A stretch of DNA of 42,014 nucleotides from Bacteroidota bacterium (lineage in GTDB: Bacteria > Bacteroidota > Ignavibacteria > Kapaibacteriales > NICIL-2). The stretch is taken from assembly GCA_019695345.1 (NCBI GenBank), contig JAIBAE010000036.1, positions 1 through 42,014 of the forward strand. The letters run 5' to 3'. This document shows positions 8,416 through 18,463 of the stretch, piece by piece (the first letter of the stretch is position 1; each line of letters begins with the position of its first letter). Both the position numbers and the translations under genes were made by a program. The notes under the pieces were generated by a model. It was not told the origin of the DNA. It searched no databases and saw only the letters and a list, made by a program, of their open reading frames with translations.

Positions 8416-8520
8416 GGTAACAACCCGTGGATTATTGGGGAAATCACCGTTTTATTGAATCCACATGTTTTTTTGAGAGAGAATTCTAAGTTTTGTTCAA
8501 CTCATTAATTAATTAATTGT

Positions 8521-10632
8521 ATGACAGTAATGTTTATTATCGGGTTGGGAGTTTTATCCTTACTCGTAGCATTCTTTTTTGCGCGTCAGGTTGGAGCAAT
8601 TAGTATTGCCGAAGGCGCAGCAAATGAGCATGAAGCAGACCGTCTGAAAGAAATTTCAACAGCTATATCCGAAGGTGCTATGGCATTTTTGGGTCGTGAA
8701 TACCGCATCTTAGCGTTGTTTATGGCAATCTTTGGCGTTGTAATTTATTTTGCAGTAGTAGATAGTGGCGGCGCTACAATGTTTGCATTTTTTGCCGGTG
8801 CTGGTATTTCGATATTGAGCGGTTACATTGGGATGCGCATTGCAACATTAGGTAATGTGCGCACTGCTGCGGCAGCACGTATATCGTTAGAAAAATCATT
8901 TTCTATTGCATTCCGTTCGGGTGCAGTTATGGGATTTGGCTTAACCGGCTTTGCTATTCTTGGGATGATTTTGGTGTATCTTGGTTTAGAGAAAATGTTA
9001 CCCGGTTTAAGCAAAGAGGCGCTGATGGAAATCCTTTCCGGTTTTGGTTTGGGTGGTTCATCGGTTGCGTTGTTTGGTCGTGTTGGTGGTGGTATTTATA
9101 CCAAAGCTGCCGATGTTGGTGCCGACCTTGTGGGTAAAGTAGAAGCAGGTATTCCGGAAGATGACCCACGCAACCCTGCGGTTATTGCCGATAACGTTGG
9201 TGATAACGTTGGCGATATTGCCGGAATGGGTGCGGACTTGTTTGGTTCGGTTGCCGAATCAACATGCGCGGCGTTGGTAATAGGTGCTGTTGCTTTTGAA
9301 GCAACAACCGACGAAACGCTAAAAATGAATGCAATGTTATTCCCAATTTTAGCAAGTGCTATTGGTATTGTTGCTTCGTTGATTTCGTTATTCTTTGCTC
9401 GCCCAAAAACAGAAGATAAAGTTGAAGGCGCGTTAAAACTAACGTTGATTATCTCTACAATTATTATGGGTATTGCATTATATCCATTAACCATGATGAT
9501 GGTTCCTGCCGATTTCTCGTTAACACTGGGCGGTACGGTTTATCATAACACGGGCGTATTTTATTCGTTAGCTGCCGGATTAATTTCCGGTATGTTGATT
9601 GGGTTAATAACCGAGTACTATACCTCACATCGTTACAAACCTGTTCGCGAAGTTGCAAATGCATCGGAAACCGGTTCTGCAACAAACATTATTTATGGTC
9701 TATCGTTAGGATACAACAGTGCAGTATTACCAATGGTATTAATTGCAGTTACTGTTGTTATCGGGATTTCGTTTGCGGGTATGTACGGTATTGCTATGGC
9801 AGCTATTGGTATGCTTGGTACAATTGCCGTTGGTTTAACCATTGATGCGTACGGACCAGTTTCCGATAACGCAGGTGGTATTGCAGAGATGGCAGAAATG
9901 GGTAAAGATATTCGTAAACGTACAGATGCGTTAGATGCAGCAGGTAACACTACGGCAGCTATTGGTAAAGGCTTTGCAATTGGTTCGGCAGCGTTAACAT
10001 CGTTAGCGTTAACATCGGCATTCTTAACACGCGCTCATCTTGATACCATTAACATGATGGATCCAAAAGTATTAGCAGGTATTTTACTTGGCGGTGCTTT
10101 ACCATTTGCGTTCTCGGCAATGACGATGCGCTCGGTTGGGCAAGCAGCGTTTGATATGATTGCAGAAGTTCGCCGTCAGTTCCGCGAGATTCCGGGCTTG
10201 TTAGAAGGTAAACCGGGCGTGCGTGCAGATTACCGCAAATGTGTGGACATCTCTACAGCGGCATCGTTACGCCAGATGATAGCTCCGGGGTTATTGGTTA
10301 TTTTAACACCATTGCTTGTTGGTTTTATGTTTGGTGTACACACATTAGCAGGTGTACTTATTGGTGCATTGGTAGTGGGTGTAATGCTTGCAATCAGTAT
10401 GGCAAACTCCGGTGGTGCGTGGGATAACGCTAAAAAGTATATCGAGACAGGACAACTTGGTGGTAAAGGTAGCGATACCCATAAAGCCGCAGTTGTAGGC
10501 GATACCGTGGGCGATCCGTTTAAGGATACATCAGGTCCAGCGCTCAACATCCTTATCAAACTTATGGCAATTATCTCGCTTGTGTTTGTACCATTCTTTG
10601 TAAAATATGGTGGTATGTTACTCAACAAATAA
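8521..10632 (+). CDS. hppA: Membrane-bound ion-translocating pyrophosphatase, K+-dependent subfamily
   Basis: 703 residues, normal length, with about 16 hydrophobic helices. The enzyme hydrolyses cytoplasmic pyrophosphate and uses the energy to pump H+ or Na+ across the inner membrane. Diagnostic motifs are [11 protein letters not shown] (198-208) and [20 protein letters not shown] (212-231), which bind Mg-PPi, plus DNAGGIAEM (449-457) and the C-terminal [26 protein letters not shown] (475-484) has Ala479 where K+-independent pumps have Lys, so this one should need K+. Whether it exports H+ or Na+ cannot be decided by eye. An ATG after an ATTA run is the only reasonable start; no Shine-Dalgarno is visible. 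It is a single-gene unit with its own terminator. It may salvage energy from biosynthetic PPi. Confidence 0.95.
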   Translation: MTVMFIIGLGVLSLLVAFFFARQVGAISIAEGAANEHEADRLKEISTAISEGAMAFLGREYRILALFMAIFGVVIYFAVVDSGGATMFAFFAGAGISILSGYIGMRIATLGNVRTAAAARISLEKSFSIAFRSGAVMGFGLTGFAILGMILVYLGLEKMLPGLSKEALMEILSGFGLGGSSVALFGRVGGGIYTKAADVGADLVGKVEAGIPEDDPRNPAVIADNVGDNVGDIAGMGADLFGSVAESTCAALVIGAVAFEATTDETLKMNAMLFPILASAIGIVASLISLFFARPKTEDKVEGALKLTLIISTIIMGIALYPLTMMMVPADFSLTLGGTVYHNTGVFYSLAAGLISGMLIGLITEYYTSHRYKPVREVANASETGSATNIIYGLSLGYNSAVLPMVLIAVTVVIGISFAGMYGIAMAAIGMLGTIAVGLTIDAYGPVSDNAGGIAEMAEMGKDIRKRTDALDAAGNTTAAIGKGFAIGSAALTSLALTSAFLTRAHLDTINMMDPKVLAGILLGGALPFAFSAMTMRSVGQAAFDMIAEVRRQFREIPGLLEGKPGVRADYRKCVDISTAASLRQMIAPGLLVILTPLLVGFMFGVHTLAGVLIGALVVGVMLAISMANSGGAWDNAKKYIETGQLGGKGSDTHKAAVVGDTVGDPFKDTSGPALNILIKLMAIISLVFVPFFVKYGGMLLNK

Positions 10633-10655
10633 TGCACAGAGGTAATGTAACGTTG

Positions 10656-10689
10656 AATCCCGTATGGTGAATGCTGTACGGGATTTTTT
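10656..10689 (+). terminator. Intrinsic terminator of hppA
   Basis: A 9-bp perfect stem AATCCCGTA (10656-10664) with TACGGGATT (10677-10685), a 12-nt loop, then TTTT, 24 bp after the stop. Confidence 0.85.
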
Positions 10690-10690
10690 A

Positions 10691-10756
10691 TTTGCTAACG
10701 CATGACCGCCCCGCACGGCTGTTTCCAAATTACCCTTATGTTGCGGGAGAGAAGGG
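10691..10756 (+). repeat. Interspersed stem element, copy 5 (CCCGCA/TGCGGG arms)
   Basis: It starts right after the hppA terminator T-run and has the same direction. The 5' box is TTTGCTAACGC. The arms are CCCGCA (10710-10715) and TGCGGG (10742-10747), six pairs with a 26-nt spacer, followed by AGAGAAGG. This is the only full copy with a spacer shorter than 30. Confidence 0.6.
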
Positions 10757-10841
10757 TGAGTGTGTATATTGAGTTTACCGTTTAATGAAAGTTTGTTTTT
10801 TGTTGTGATATATTTTTGAACTAAAATTTGTGTTGGTAACT

Positions 10842-11327
10842 ATGGTTGAGACAAATTCGATTTTTGAAATATACCAAGGTCACTATCAGGTGATTCTTGA
10901 TTCACCTAGTCCTCAGTTTTTGGAGAACATAATTGATGGTTCTTATAAATATGTTTGGTGCTTTGAGCATGAAGAGAATGGATGCTCATGGAGTTCTTAT
11001 CATCATACTATTTATAGTAAAGATTCATTTGATTTTGAAGTATTGTGTAGGAATATTAAAATGGAATATTTAATTGAGACGAAGAATTTTTTAACACTAC
11101 TACCATCAATTAAAGGGTCTGTGTTAATAGTTCAAACAAATGTAATTCCACCTTATTTTTTAGATCTGAGTAGGCTGCAAGGAAAAACTAGATACGATAT
11201 TCTTAAAAGCTCAATTGATTATTTGTTTGAAATAGTAGTACCGGGTACTGCTGATTATTCACCAATAGTAAGCCCTGATAAGAAGTTTTTAGAGAAAGTG
11301 ATAGAGCGAGCGAAAGAGTTATTGTAG
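10842..11327 (+). CDS. Hypothetical protein (161 residues, AT-rich)
   Basis: I do not recognise a family. The ATG at 10842 is preferred; an upstream in-frame GTG at 10830 is less likely. The protein is mixed alpha/beta in character and soluble, with no signal peptide or membrane helix. It has a tryptophan/tyrosine-rich front half (YKYVWCFEHEENGCSWSSYH) and an acidic-basic helical end (KKFLEKVIERAKELL). TATTTTTG at 10811-10818 could be a -7 promoter element. Base composition is visibly richer in A+T than hppA or obgE, and the next gene, also small, AT-rich and convergent, looks similar. Together they look like a small acquired insert. Size and style would fit an orphan immunity protein, but nothing in the sequence proves it. 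Confidence 0.55.
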   Translation: MVETNSIFEIYQGHYQVILDSPSPQFLENIIDGSYKYVWCFEHEENGCSWSSYHHTIYSKDSFDFEVLCRNIKMEYLIETKNFLTLLPSIKGSVLIVQTNVIPPYFLDLSRLQGKTRYDILKSSIDYLFEIVVPGTADYSPIVSPDKKFLEKVIERAKELL

Positions 11328-11406
11328 CCAAATTCGTAGATTTATTGCTTCCTGTCAGTTGTTAAACGAAGAGTCTTCTTACACGCATTGCAACTTATCA
11401 GAGTAT

Positions 11407-11724
11407 TCACTCAGTTCTGCGTTCTATCCATCCAATGTTCTTTGTAACATTACCTTTTGCAAATTCAGTAGATCCTTTAAACAAGTATATTGTACTATCT
11501 TCATTTAACACTGTTAGTGATTCATCTGTTGGAAACAACAGCTCTAACTTATAAAACAGTGTCATTTTATCCATTAACTCAACATTACAGATATAGCATG
11601 TCATCAGACCTATTGAACTTACATAGAGTCCTTTAAACTCAATAAAAGTACCTTTTTGAATTAATTGTTCATATTTAACATGATGCAATTCTATTTCAAC
11701 TATGATTTTGTACACTTCTTCCAT
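11407..11724 (-). CDS. Hypothetical protein (105 residues, AT-rich)
   Basis: I do not recognise a family. The protein is predicted soluble and beta-rich (MEEVYKIIVEIELHHVKYEQ, then FIEFKGLYVSSIGLMTCYIC), with two cysteines spaced Cys-x-x-Cys in TCYIC, and no signal peptide. It is convergent with the small gene at 10842, with 79 bp between the stops. Its AT-rich composition matches that gene and differs from the housekeeping genes on either side. It may be a gene of a recent insertion between hppA and obgE. No regulatory signal stands out upstream. Confidence 0.5.
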   Translation of the reverse strand: MEEVYKIIVEIELHHVKYEQLIQKGTFIEFKGLYVSSIGLMTCYICNVELMDKMTLFYKLELLFPTDESLTVLNEDSTIYLFKGSTEFAKGNVTKNIGWIERRTE

Positions 11725-11914
11725 TTATTAAACATTCATGATTATAGTGTGATGTTAGTAATTAGGAAAGTCATTTGTTGCTGCTGAAAATAGAGTTGCA
11801 TACTATTATCAAGTTACATTTTGGGTGAACTACTAAATTGTATTTGCTCACCGCTCGGTTCGCACTGGGTTGGCGCGCTGAACGCTGTGTAATACTGTGA
11901 CGGTACCCCAAATG

Positions 11915-12961
<1,047 letters not shown>

Positions 12962-12973
12962 TTACGGTATTTA

Positions 12974-13003
12974 ACAAAAAAGTCAGGTATAAACCTGACT
13001 TTA
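12974..13003 (-). terminator. Intrinsic terminator of the 802-residue gene
   Basis: An inverted repeat AGTCAGGT (12981-12988) / ACCTGACT (12993-13000) with a 4-nt loop. Read on the minus strand it is followed by TTTTTTG, so it ends transcripts of the gene at 13037-15445 before obgE. Confidence 0.85.
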
Positions 13004-13036
13004 CAAATGTTATGATTATAACAATATGATAGTTGC

Positions 13037-15445
13037 TTAGTTGTTTACAAAGCGCTTATAGACAGCCATTCGTAAATCTCGTGCTGTTGCCGATTGCGGG
13101 TCAACCCCTTGTTCTGCATAGAATTGGTCTAAAAAGGCAAGGGCATCTTTCCACTTAGAGGAGCGGTCGAGCTTTGCAACTAAACCATCGTACCGTAACT
13201 CATCTTTGTTACATAGCTTTTTGATAAACACATCGCGTTGTTTGTTATCAATAAATGTTGAAACCGATGGGCGTTCCGGTGAAATAACATCTTGCGCAGC
13301 CGGAGTTAACAGGGAAGCGAGACCTTTGCCCAAAACACTTTTTGTAGTTTCGGTGTGAAGTGCTGAGTCGTCACTTTCATCGGCTGTATCTCTGCTTTGG
13401 ATATATTCGATAGTTTCCGGTTGATTCCCTAACACTCGCGTTATAATGCCAAGTATTTCGCCATTAGCCGAATCTGACTGTGTTGGTTGTTGTACCGACT
13501 CGTGTTCATGTTCATCAACAGTTACTGCATCGTTCGAAGCAACAATACGTTCTAAACGTTCTAATAGATTATCGTTTTCCTGTGTAGAATGTTCAATAGT
13601 CTTTTCAATCGCAGTTTCTTCTAACGAGTCGTCATCCATAACCGATTCAATTTCGTAATCGTGTTGTGGTGCCGTTGGTTCTGCTTCTATGTGTGTTGCA
13701 ATTTCACTATTAATATCAAGTTCCGGTGTAATGACAGATTCTTGAATTACAGCAGGAACTTGTTGTTCTTCAACTTGAATTATGGTTTGAGGTGACTCTG
13801 CAATTTCAGGAGTTTGTTCTACCTCATCAACGGTATGGATTAGTGGTTCTGTTACTTCCGGTTGACTTGTTACTTCCGGTTGTATTGCATCTACAATTGC
13901 TTGGTCGGAATCGTTTGGAGTATATATAAATTCTGATGCAGACACTACAGGATCTGTAACGTCTTTCTGCACGTCTGTTAAACCTTGTTGAGCAAAACCC
14001 GGGGATAGAACTTCCGGGGATACAGAACCGTCAAGTACGATAAATGTTTCCGTAGGTAATGTCGGATATAATTGAACATCGTCAACATTATACTCAATGG
14101 GCAATGCTTGTTCTTTGGTGTCAGTATCGTCAACCGGAATTTCTTCAATCTGTAACACTGCTTCGGGTGTTGGTATTTCCGAGATACCATCATCTGCCAG
14201 AACTGTGTCCTTTGCAGGTTCATCCTGAATCTCAATTGCGTTCTCAAATACAGGTTCGTCAGAGTGGGGAGTAGTAATGGTATCAGTTTCTTCCTCAAGT
14301 ACTTCCAAAAGTTGTTCAGATGTATCTTCTGTAATTTTCTCTACAGCTGATTCATCATGAGCAGCTTCTTGGTTTGGCTGTACTACGTCAATTGTAACAG
14401 GTAATGGTTCTTCTATTGTTTCAACATCATCACCAGTATCAGTCAATGATGCAACTTCTTCTGCTTCTGCAATTGGCTCAACATCAATAGAATGGTCTGT
14501 TTCTGCTGGCTCGGTTGTTTCTGTTTGAAGTGCGGATGATGGTACTTCAGGTGTATCAGTAACAAAATTGGTTGTTGGTGGTATAGTAACTTGTTCCTCA
14601 ACTGCGTTGTCATCGCCTACGGTAACGGTTGAACTTGGTTGGTAAGTATCAGATGTTTCAACTTCATTTAAAACTTCATCAACAACAGTAAGGAACGTGT
14701 CTTTATTGATATACCGTATTCCTTGCTGATACAACATTCGCTCAAGCTTTTGGGCAATAATGTGTATTTCTTTATCATCTAAAAACACAATGATGGATTC
14801 AATCGGTACAACCTGTTTTGCAGATTCAACCGAAGAATCATTAAAGAACACATAAATAGGATTTATCAACTCTGCAAACTGCGAAGGGGAGAGCTCCAGA
14901 ATTGTATCATCATCTATCTTCTTAATAATTTTCTCAAACTCCAATACCGAAACAATATCCATGCTATCATATTGTAACCCACGGTTTTGTAACCATTGGT
15001 TAAACCCTTCGTGCAGATATTGATAATCGGCAAAGTAGCGCATGCGCAGGTACACTTCGTACACGGGTTTGGTTGGCTCACCTCGGAAGACAAACCACTT
15101 TAACGTAGTGCGCGGACGAACTCTGTAATTCAGAATTGATTTTACCGCAGCGTCTACAATGTGTGTTACTTGTTCTCTGTCAAAACGGGCAGTGCGGCGG
15201 TACTGAGAATCTAAATCGCCAAGTATTGTACGGATTTCGGGGTCGTTTAAATCGAGATGTGGATTTGCATGACGCAGCATTTGCTCCTCGTACAGCCACC
15301 ACGAGAATTCTGCATCAAAATATTGCTTGTAGGCATAGTCAATTGCCTTGTTATTAACGACATCACGCAAGTACACAAACGGCTGAACGGTTATCAAACG
15401 TTCCGTTAGTGATAATTTACTGCGCTCGATATCGGATTCAAACAT
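13037..15445 (-). CDS. Unrecognised 802-residue protein: two folded ends joined by a long acidic low-complexity region
   Basis: No known family is recognised. Three parts are visible. Residues 1-270 look folded and mainly helical, rich in Tyr/Trp/Arg (AEFSWWLYEEQMLRHANPHL, then a basic RVRPRTTLKWFVFRG). Residues about 275-690 are low complexity, rich in Glu, Asp, Thr, Val and Pro with almost no aromatic residues, and probably disordered. Residues about 690-802 look folded again and basic (GLASLLTP, FIKKLCNKDELRYDGLVAKL, ending in RDLRMAVYKRFVNN). There is no signal peptide or membrane segment, so it is likely cytoplasmic. The ends resemble adaptor domains joined by a flexible tether. It is a single-gene unit with a strong terminator. 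The minus-strand string CGTATCTTGCA (complement of 15482-15492) may be its promoter. Function unknown. Confidence 0.8.
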   Translation of the reverse strand: MFESDIERSKLSLTERLITVQPFVYLRDVVNNKAIDYAYKQYFDAEFSWWLYEEQMLRHANPHLDLNDPEIRTILGDLDSQYRRTARFDREQVTHIVDAAVKSILNYRVRPRTTLKWFVFRGEPTKPVYEVYLRMRYFADYQYLHEGFNQWLQNRGLQYDSMDIVSVLEFEKIIKKIDDDTILELSPSQFAELINPIYVFFNDSSVESAKQVVPIESIIVFLDDKEIHIIAQKLERMLYQQGIRYINKDTFLTVVDEVLNEVETSDTYQPSSTVTVGDDNAVEEQVTIPPTTNFVTDTPEVPSSALQTETTEPAETDHSIDVEPIAEAEEVASLTDTGDDVETIEEPLPVTIDVVQPNQEAAHDESAVEKITEDTSEQLLEVLEEETDTITTPHSDEPVFENAIEIQDEPAKDTVLADDGISEIPTPEAVLQIEEIPVDDTDTKEQALPIEYNVDDVQLYPTLPTETFIVLDGSVSPEVLSPGFAQQGLTDVQKDVTDPVVSASEFIYTPNDSDQAIVDAIQPEVTSQPEVTEPLIHTVDEVEQTPEIAESPQTIIQVEEQQVPAVIQESVITPELDINSEIATHIEAEPTAPQHDYEIESVMDDDSLEETAIEKTIEHSTQENDNLLERLERIVASNDAVTVDEHEHESVQQPTQSDSANGEILGIITRVLGNQPETIEYIQSRDTADESDDSALHTETTKSVLGKGLASLLTPAAQDVISPERPSVSTFIDNKQRDVFIKKLCNKDELRYDGLVAKLDRSSKWKDALAFLDQFYAEQGVDPQSATARDLRMAVYKRFVNN

Positions 15446-15550
15446 TTCCCCTCATCCTTTGGGCATGAAAAACTTTCCACATGCAAGATACGAAATTTGA
15501 GCGTGACCTCTTTTATTTCAACTACATGAAGTAAGATATTCTTCTTTTTG

Positions 15551-15604
15551 GTTTGTGCTCCAAACCTCATTCAATACACTAAACTCTTCTTGCGGAAAGA
15601 ACAG
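15551..15604 (+). repeat. Interspersed stem element, degenerate plus-strand copy
   Basis: GTGCTCCAAACC (near 15556) resembles the tail of the 5' box, and TGCGGAAAGAACAG (15591-15604) matches the 3' box, but the beginning of the element and one stem arm are eroded. It faces the intact minus-strand copy at 15661-15737. Confidence 0.45.
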
Positions 15605-15660
15605 TAATCTTTTCAATAGCGTTTATCGCGGATACGATTATAGAAACGATAACCGTTCAA

Positions 15661-15737
15661 TTATGCTAAGGGTTCTTTCCCGCAGGATAATGTTACCATT
15701 GGTTAGCAAACGTTTGGTGCGGTTTGCGTTAGCATAA
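15661..15737 (-). repeat. Interspersed stem element, copy 6, with perfect 9-bp outer stem
   Basis: The clearest structured copy, starting 4 bp after the stop of the anti-sigma gene and in its direction. On the minus strand TTATGCTAA (complement of 15729-15737) pairs perfectly with TTAGCATAA (complement of 15661-15669). Inside, CCGCA (complement of 15718-15722) pairs with TGCGG (complement of 15680-15684) across a 33-nt spacer, followed by GAAAGAACCC. Confidence 0.75.
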
Positions 15738-15741
15738 AAAA

Positions 15742-16257
15742 CTAATCTTCATCTAACATATGTTTAGGTATTTCACCACCGCGAACAGCGTCGTTGTTGG
15801 GTTTTGTTTTCTCTGGTTGTTGTGTACTGTTTTTTTGTAACGACTTATGGGTTGTGTTCTTTTTCTCTGTCGAAACAACTTTTTCTTTTGGCGTAGTTTG
15901 TTGCACCGATTGAACGGGTTGTTGGGAACTTGATTGTGGAACAGCAGTTTGTACTTGAGGGGCTACCGTATTTGTCTGATTATTGTGCGAAGTTAATCCG
16001 TACCACAGGGCAGCTGTGGTAATAAGTGCCGCCGCACCATAGTAGAAATACTTTTTAAAAGGGTGTGATGCTTGTTTGCCTATTTGCTTTAACACCGCTT
16101 GTTCAAAGCCCGAAGGTACCGGTGTTACCGGCAACGATGTAAGCATAGTTTTAACCCGAACCGCCGATTCAAACGAATCCGGTACCGGTACTTTTCCGAG
16201 AGCCTGCAATCCCCCAAAGCTGCTTTCGGAATTATCGTTATGGAATAACGTTGTCAT
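15742..16257 (-). CDS. Putative membrane anti-sigma factor (partner of the ECF sigma upstream)
   Basis: 171 residues. The inferred role is to hold the adjacent ECF sigma factor inactive at the inner membrane. The order fits: a cytoplasmic N terminus (1-69), one membrane helix (about 70-90, FYYGAAALITTAALWYGL), and a Gln/Thr/Ser/Lys-rich, probably disordered periplasmic tail. The N terminus lacks the zinc anti-sigma HxxxCxxC motif. It instead carries an internal duplication, PVPDSFESAV (24-33) and PVPSGFEQAV (46-55), 22 residues apart. Similar Pro-x-x-Phe-Glu motifs are seen in the N terminus of other small anti-sigma proteins. The gene starts 9 bp after the sigma stop, a typical sigma/anti-sigma operon. 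The identification rests mainly on position and topology. Confidence 0.65.
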   Translation of the reverse strand: MTTLFHNDNSESSFGGLQALGKVPVPDSFESAVRVKTMLTSLPVTPVPSGFEQAVLKQIGKQASHPFKKYFYYGAAALITTAALWYGLTSHNNQTNTVAPQVQTAVPQSSSQQPVQSVQQTTPKEKVVSTEKKNTTHKSLQKNSTQQPEKTKPNNDAVRGGEIPKHMLDED

Positions 16258-16266
16258 AGTGTTTCC

Positions 16267-16881
16267 TTATGCCTCAAACATCTCCTGATAGAGTGTTTGC
16301 AGTTGTTCTTGTAATTGCGCTCTCCCTCTGTTTATGCGCGACTTTACTGTTCCAATTTCGAGTGTTGTTATCTCTGCAATTTCTTCGTAACTAAGCTGCT
16401 GTATGTCCCGAAGCACTACTACCTCGCGGTAGCTTGGAGATATTTTCATTAATGCTGTTTGTACACGTTTGGCAATCATACTGCTATCAACTCTTGCATC
16501 GGGCGTGTAACTTTCGTCGGCTACTTCCCATTCTATACCATCTTCATCTTCTTTAGAAAGTTTACTAAAGGCAACTGTGTGTTTTCGCCAGCTTTTAGCC
16601 AGTTCGGTTTTAGCAAGGTTTGTTGCAATAGTATAAAGCCACGTTGTAAACTTAACATCCCCGGTGTATGTAGCAGAATACTTATGCAAGCGTACAAATG
16701 TATCTTGGGCTATATCAATTGCGTCGTCGTAATTACCAACAAAGCGGTACACAAAGTTTATGATAGGTTCTTTGTATCTCCGCATCAGAATAACAAACGC
16801 CGGCTCACTCCCTTGCTGCAAAAGGGTAATCAGGTCGCTGTCGTCCTTTTTTTGTAGTTCTTTTTCCGATTCGGCTGACAT
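16267..16881 (-). CDS. ECF RNA polymerase sigma factor (sigma-70 family)
   Basis: 204 residues with only sigma regions 2 and 4, the ECF design. Region 2 (about 28-100) includes the core-binding helix with DDAIDIAQDTFVRLHK and the -10 binding TTWLYTIATNLAKTEL. Region 4 (about 140-192) has the helix-turn-helix LRDIQQLSYEEIAEITTLEI followed by GTVKSRINRGRAQLQ. An acidic linker (106-130) joins them. It is followed after 9 bp by the putative anti-sigma factor and preceded 43 bp upstream by radA on the same strand, so radA-sigma-antisigma could be co-transcribed. Target genes cannot be predicted from this window. An RpoE-like envelope or oxidative stress role is plausible but unproven. Confidence 0.93.
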   Translation of the reverse strand: MSAESEKELQKKDDSDLITLLQQGSEPAFVILMRRYKEPIINFVYRFVGNYDDAIDIAQDTFVRLHKYSATYTGDVKFTTWLYTIATNLAKTELAKSWRKHTVAFSKLSKEDEDGIEWEVADESYTPDARVDSSMIAKRVQTALMKISPSYREVVVLRDIQQLSYEEIAEITTLEIGTVKSRINRGRAQLQEQLQTLYQEMFEA

Positions 16882-16924
16882 TTGTACTGTAGTAGTGATT
16901 GTTTAGTTCCTAAACCTATAGAAA

Positions 16925-18277
16925 TTACGTAAAAATCTGTGCAAGAGCCAACGAAATTCTCTCAACCGGAACCAACTTCAGGGCGTATTCCTTCGATAAC
17001 TTCTGAACATTCCCTTGAGGCATAATTGCCCGCTTAAATCCCAGCTTCTGTGCTTCACCTAAACGTTGCTCAATGGCGCTAACCGTTCGTACTTCTCCGG
17101 TTAACCCCATTTCGCCAATAAACACAGTTCCGTATTCAATCGGTGCATCGCGTAGAGAACTAACTAACGCGGCTGCAATTCCAACATCAACTGCGGGGTC
17201 GTTAAGCGAAACACCCCCGGCAACATTTACAAAAACGTCGTTATGGGCAAAGTTTAGTCCTAAACGTTTTTCCAAGATAGCAAGTATCATTTGTAAACGT
17301 TTGTAATCAAAACCTGTTGCAGAGCGTTGTGGCACATTGTAACTTGTTGAGGTAACTAACGCCTGTACCTCAACAAGCAGTGGCCGGGTTCCCTCTACAG
17401 TTGCGCAAACGGCAGTGCCCGATTCCTCGTGCGAGCGTTGTGTTAAGAAAATCTCGCTTGGGTTACGAACCTCACGTAAACCTTGCTCAACCATTTCAAA
17501 AATGCCAATCTCGTTGGTAGAACCGTAGCGGTTTTTTAAGGCTCTCAGAATTCTATAGGTGTAAACGCCTTCACCCTCAAATTGTAACACCGTATCTACC
17601 ATGTGTTCAAGAACTTTGGGTCCGGCAAGCGAACCCTCTTTAGTAACGTGCCCAACAATAAACACAGGTTTGTTTGTACGTTTAGCAACATCAATTAATC
17701 TCGATGAACATTCCCGCACCTGACTAATACTTCCCGGTGTTGATTCAATATCCTTGGACTGCATGGTCTGGATCGAATCTACAATCACAACACCGCAATC
17801 GGAATTTGCAATTGCATGAACGCACTCATCCACATCTGTTTCTGCCATCAACATCAGTGTTTTGGGAACTTCTGCAAGGCGAGCAGCACGTTGTTTAATC
17901 TGTTGCAGCGATTCTTCTCCAGTAATATACAGCGGGCTATGTTGTGCCACTGCAGAGCAAATTTGTAACATCAATGTAGATTTACCAATGCCCGGGTCGC
18001 CACCAACAAGAATCAACGAACCCCGTGTAATGCCACCACCTAAAACTCTATCCAACTCAATTATTCCGGTTGTGATTTTATCACCCGTCTCGCCCGGAAC
18101 ATCCAGTAACACGGTAATCTTGGGAGTTCGAGATGAAGATTTAGCTGAGCCTTTTTTCCCATCATCAACTTTTTCTTCAACAAAGCTTTCCCAACTTCCG
18201 CACGACACACATTTACCCGACCACTTCGGTGTTTGAAAGCCACAACTCTGGCAAACGAACATACTTTTGCTTTTCAT
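16925..18277 (-). CDS. radA: DNA repair protein RadA (Sms)
   Basis: 450 residues, usual length. RadA is a RecA-like ATPase that drives branch migration of recombination intermediates. Residues 9-26 form the zinc finger (Cys9, Cys12, Cys23, Cys26 in CQSCGFQTPKWSGKCVSCG). The ATPase core has Walker A GDPGIGKST (93-101) and Walker B VVIVDSIQTM (163-172). The RadA-specific motif, usually KNRFG, reads KNRYG here (248-252), a conservative change. The C-terminal Lon-protease-like domain (about 270-450) includes NVAGGVSLNDPAVDVGIAAA and FIGEMGLTGEVRTV. The ATG at 18277 gives the standard N terminus just before the zinc finger. It lies just upstream of the ECF sigma gene on the same strand. Confidence 0.95.
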   Translation of the reverse strand: MKSKSMFVCQSCGFQTPKWSGKCVSCGSWESFVEEKVDDGKKGSAKSSSRTPKITVLLDVPGETGDKITTGIIELDRVLGGGITRGSLILVGGDPGIGKSTLMLQICSAVAQHSPLYITGEESLQQIKQRAARLAEVPKTLMLMAETDVDECVHAIANSDCGVVIVDSIQTMQSKDIESTPGSISQVRECSSRLIDVAKRTNKPVFIVGHVTKEGSLAGPKVLEHMVDTVLQFEGEGVYTYRILRALKNRYGSTNEIGIFEMVEQGLREVRNPSEIFLTQRSHEESGTAVCATVEGTRPLLVEVQALVTSTSYNVPQRSATGFDYKRLQMILAILEKRLGLNFAHNDVFVNVAGGVSLNDPAVDVGIAAALVSSLRDAPIEYGTVFIGEMGLTGEVRTVSAIEQRLGEAQKLGFKRAIMPQGNVQKLSKEYALKLVPVERISLALAQIFT

Positions 18278-18291
18278 AATTCACTGTATTT

Positions 18292-18355
18292 TTTGCTAAC
18301 GCAGCCCGCGCCAAATCTTTGTGTACTAACTAACCACACTATGCGGGACAGAAAC
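18292..18355 (+). repeat. Interspersed stem element, copy 7 (CCCGC/GCGGG arms)
   Basis: TTTGCTAACGCA (18292-18303), arm CCCGC (18305-18309), 33-nt spacer, arm GCGGG (18343-18347), then ACAGAAAC. It lies between radA and the transposase fragment and points against both, so it is one of the copies that does not follow a gene's 3' end. Confidence 0.65.
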
Positions 18356-18404
18356 TTCATCTACAATAATACGCACAAACTAACGAAAGGTACTGATTGA
18401 CTTT

Positions 18405-18447
18405 AAATTAAAAAGGTAACTTCGTTAGGAAGTTACCTTTTTAATTT
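18405..18447 (-). terminator. 19-bp perfect inverted repeat, probable terminator of the transposase fragment
   Basis: The arm at 18405-18423 is the exact reverse complement of 18429-18447 with a 5-nt loop. The core GGTAACTTC/GAAGTTACC has A/T-rich flanks giving a T-run on both strands. Read on the minus strand it follows the stop at 18464 by 16 bp and precedes radA. It should work in both directions. Its perfection and length are unusual for the window. Confidence 0.7.
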
Positions 18448-18463
18448 TATTAGCATCACGTAC

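Noticed and set aside
11842-11870. Possible further repeat copy (TTTGCTCACCGC)
   Set aside because: Only the first few bases match and no paired arm at the right distance is found.
16925-18277. KNRYG instead of KNRFG in RadA as a functional oddity
   Set aside because: Tyr for Phe is conservative and all other RadA motifs are intact.
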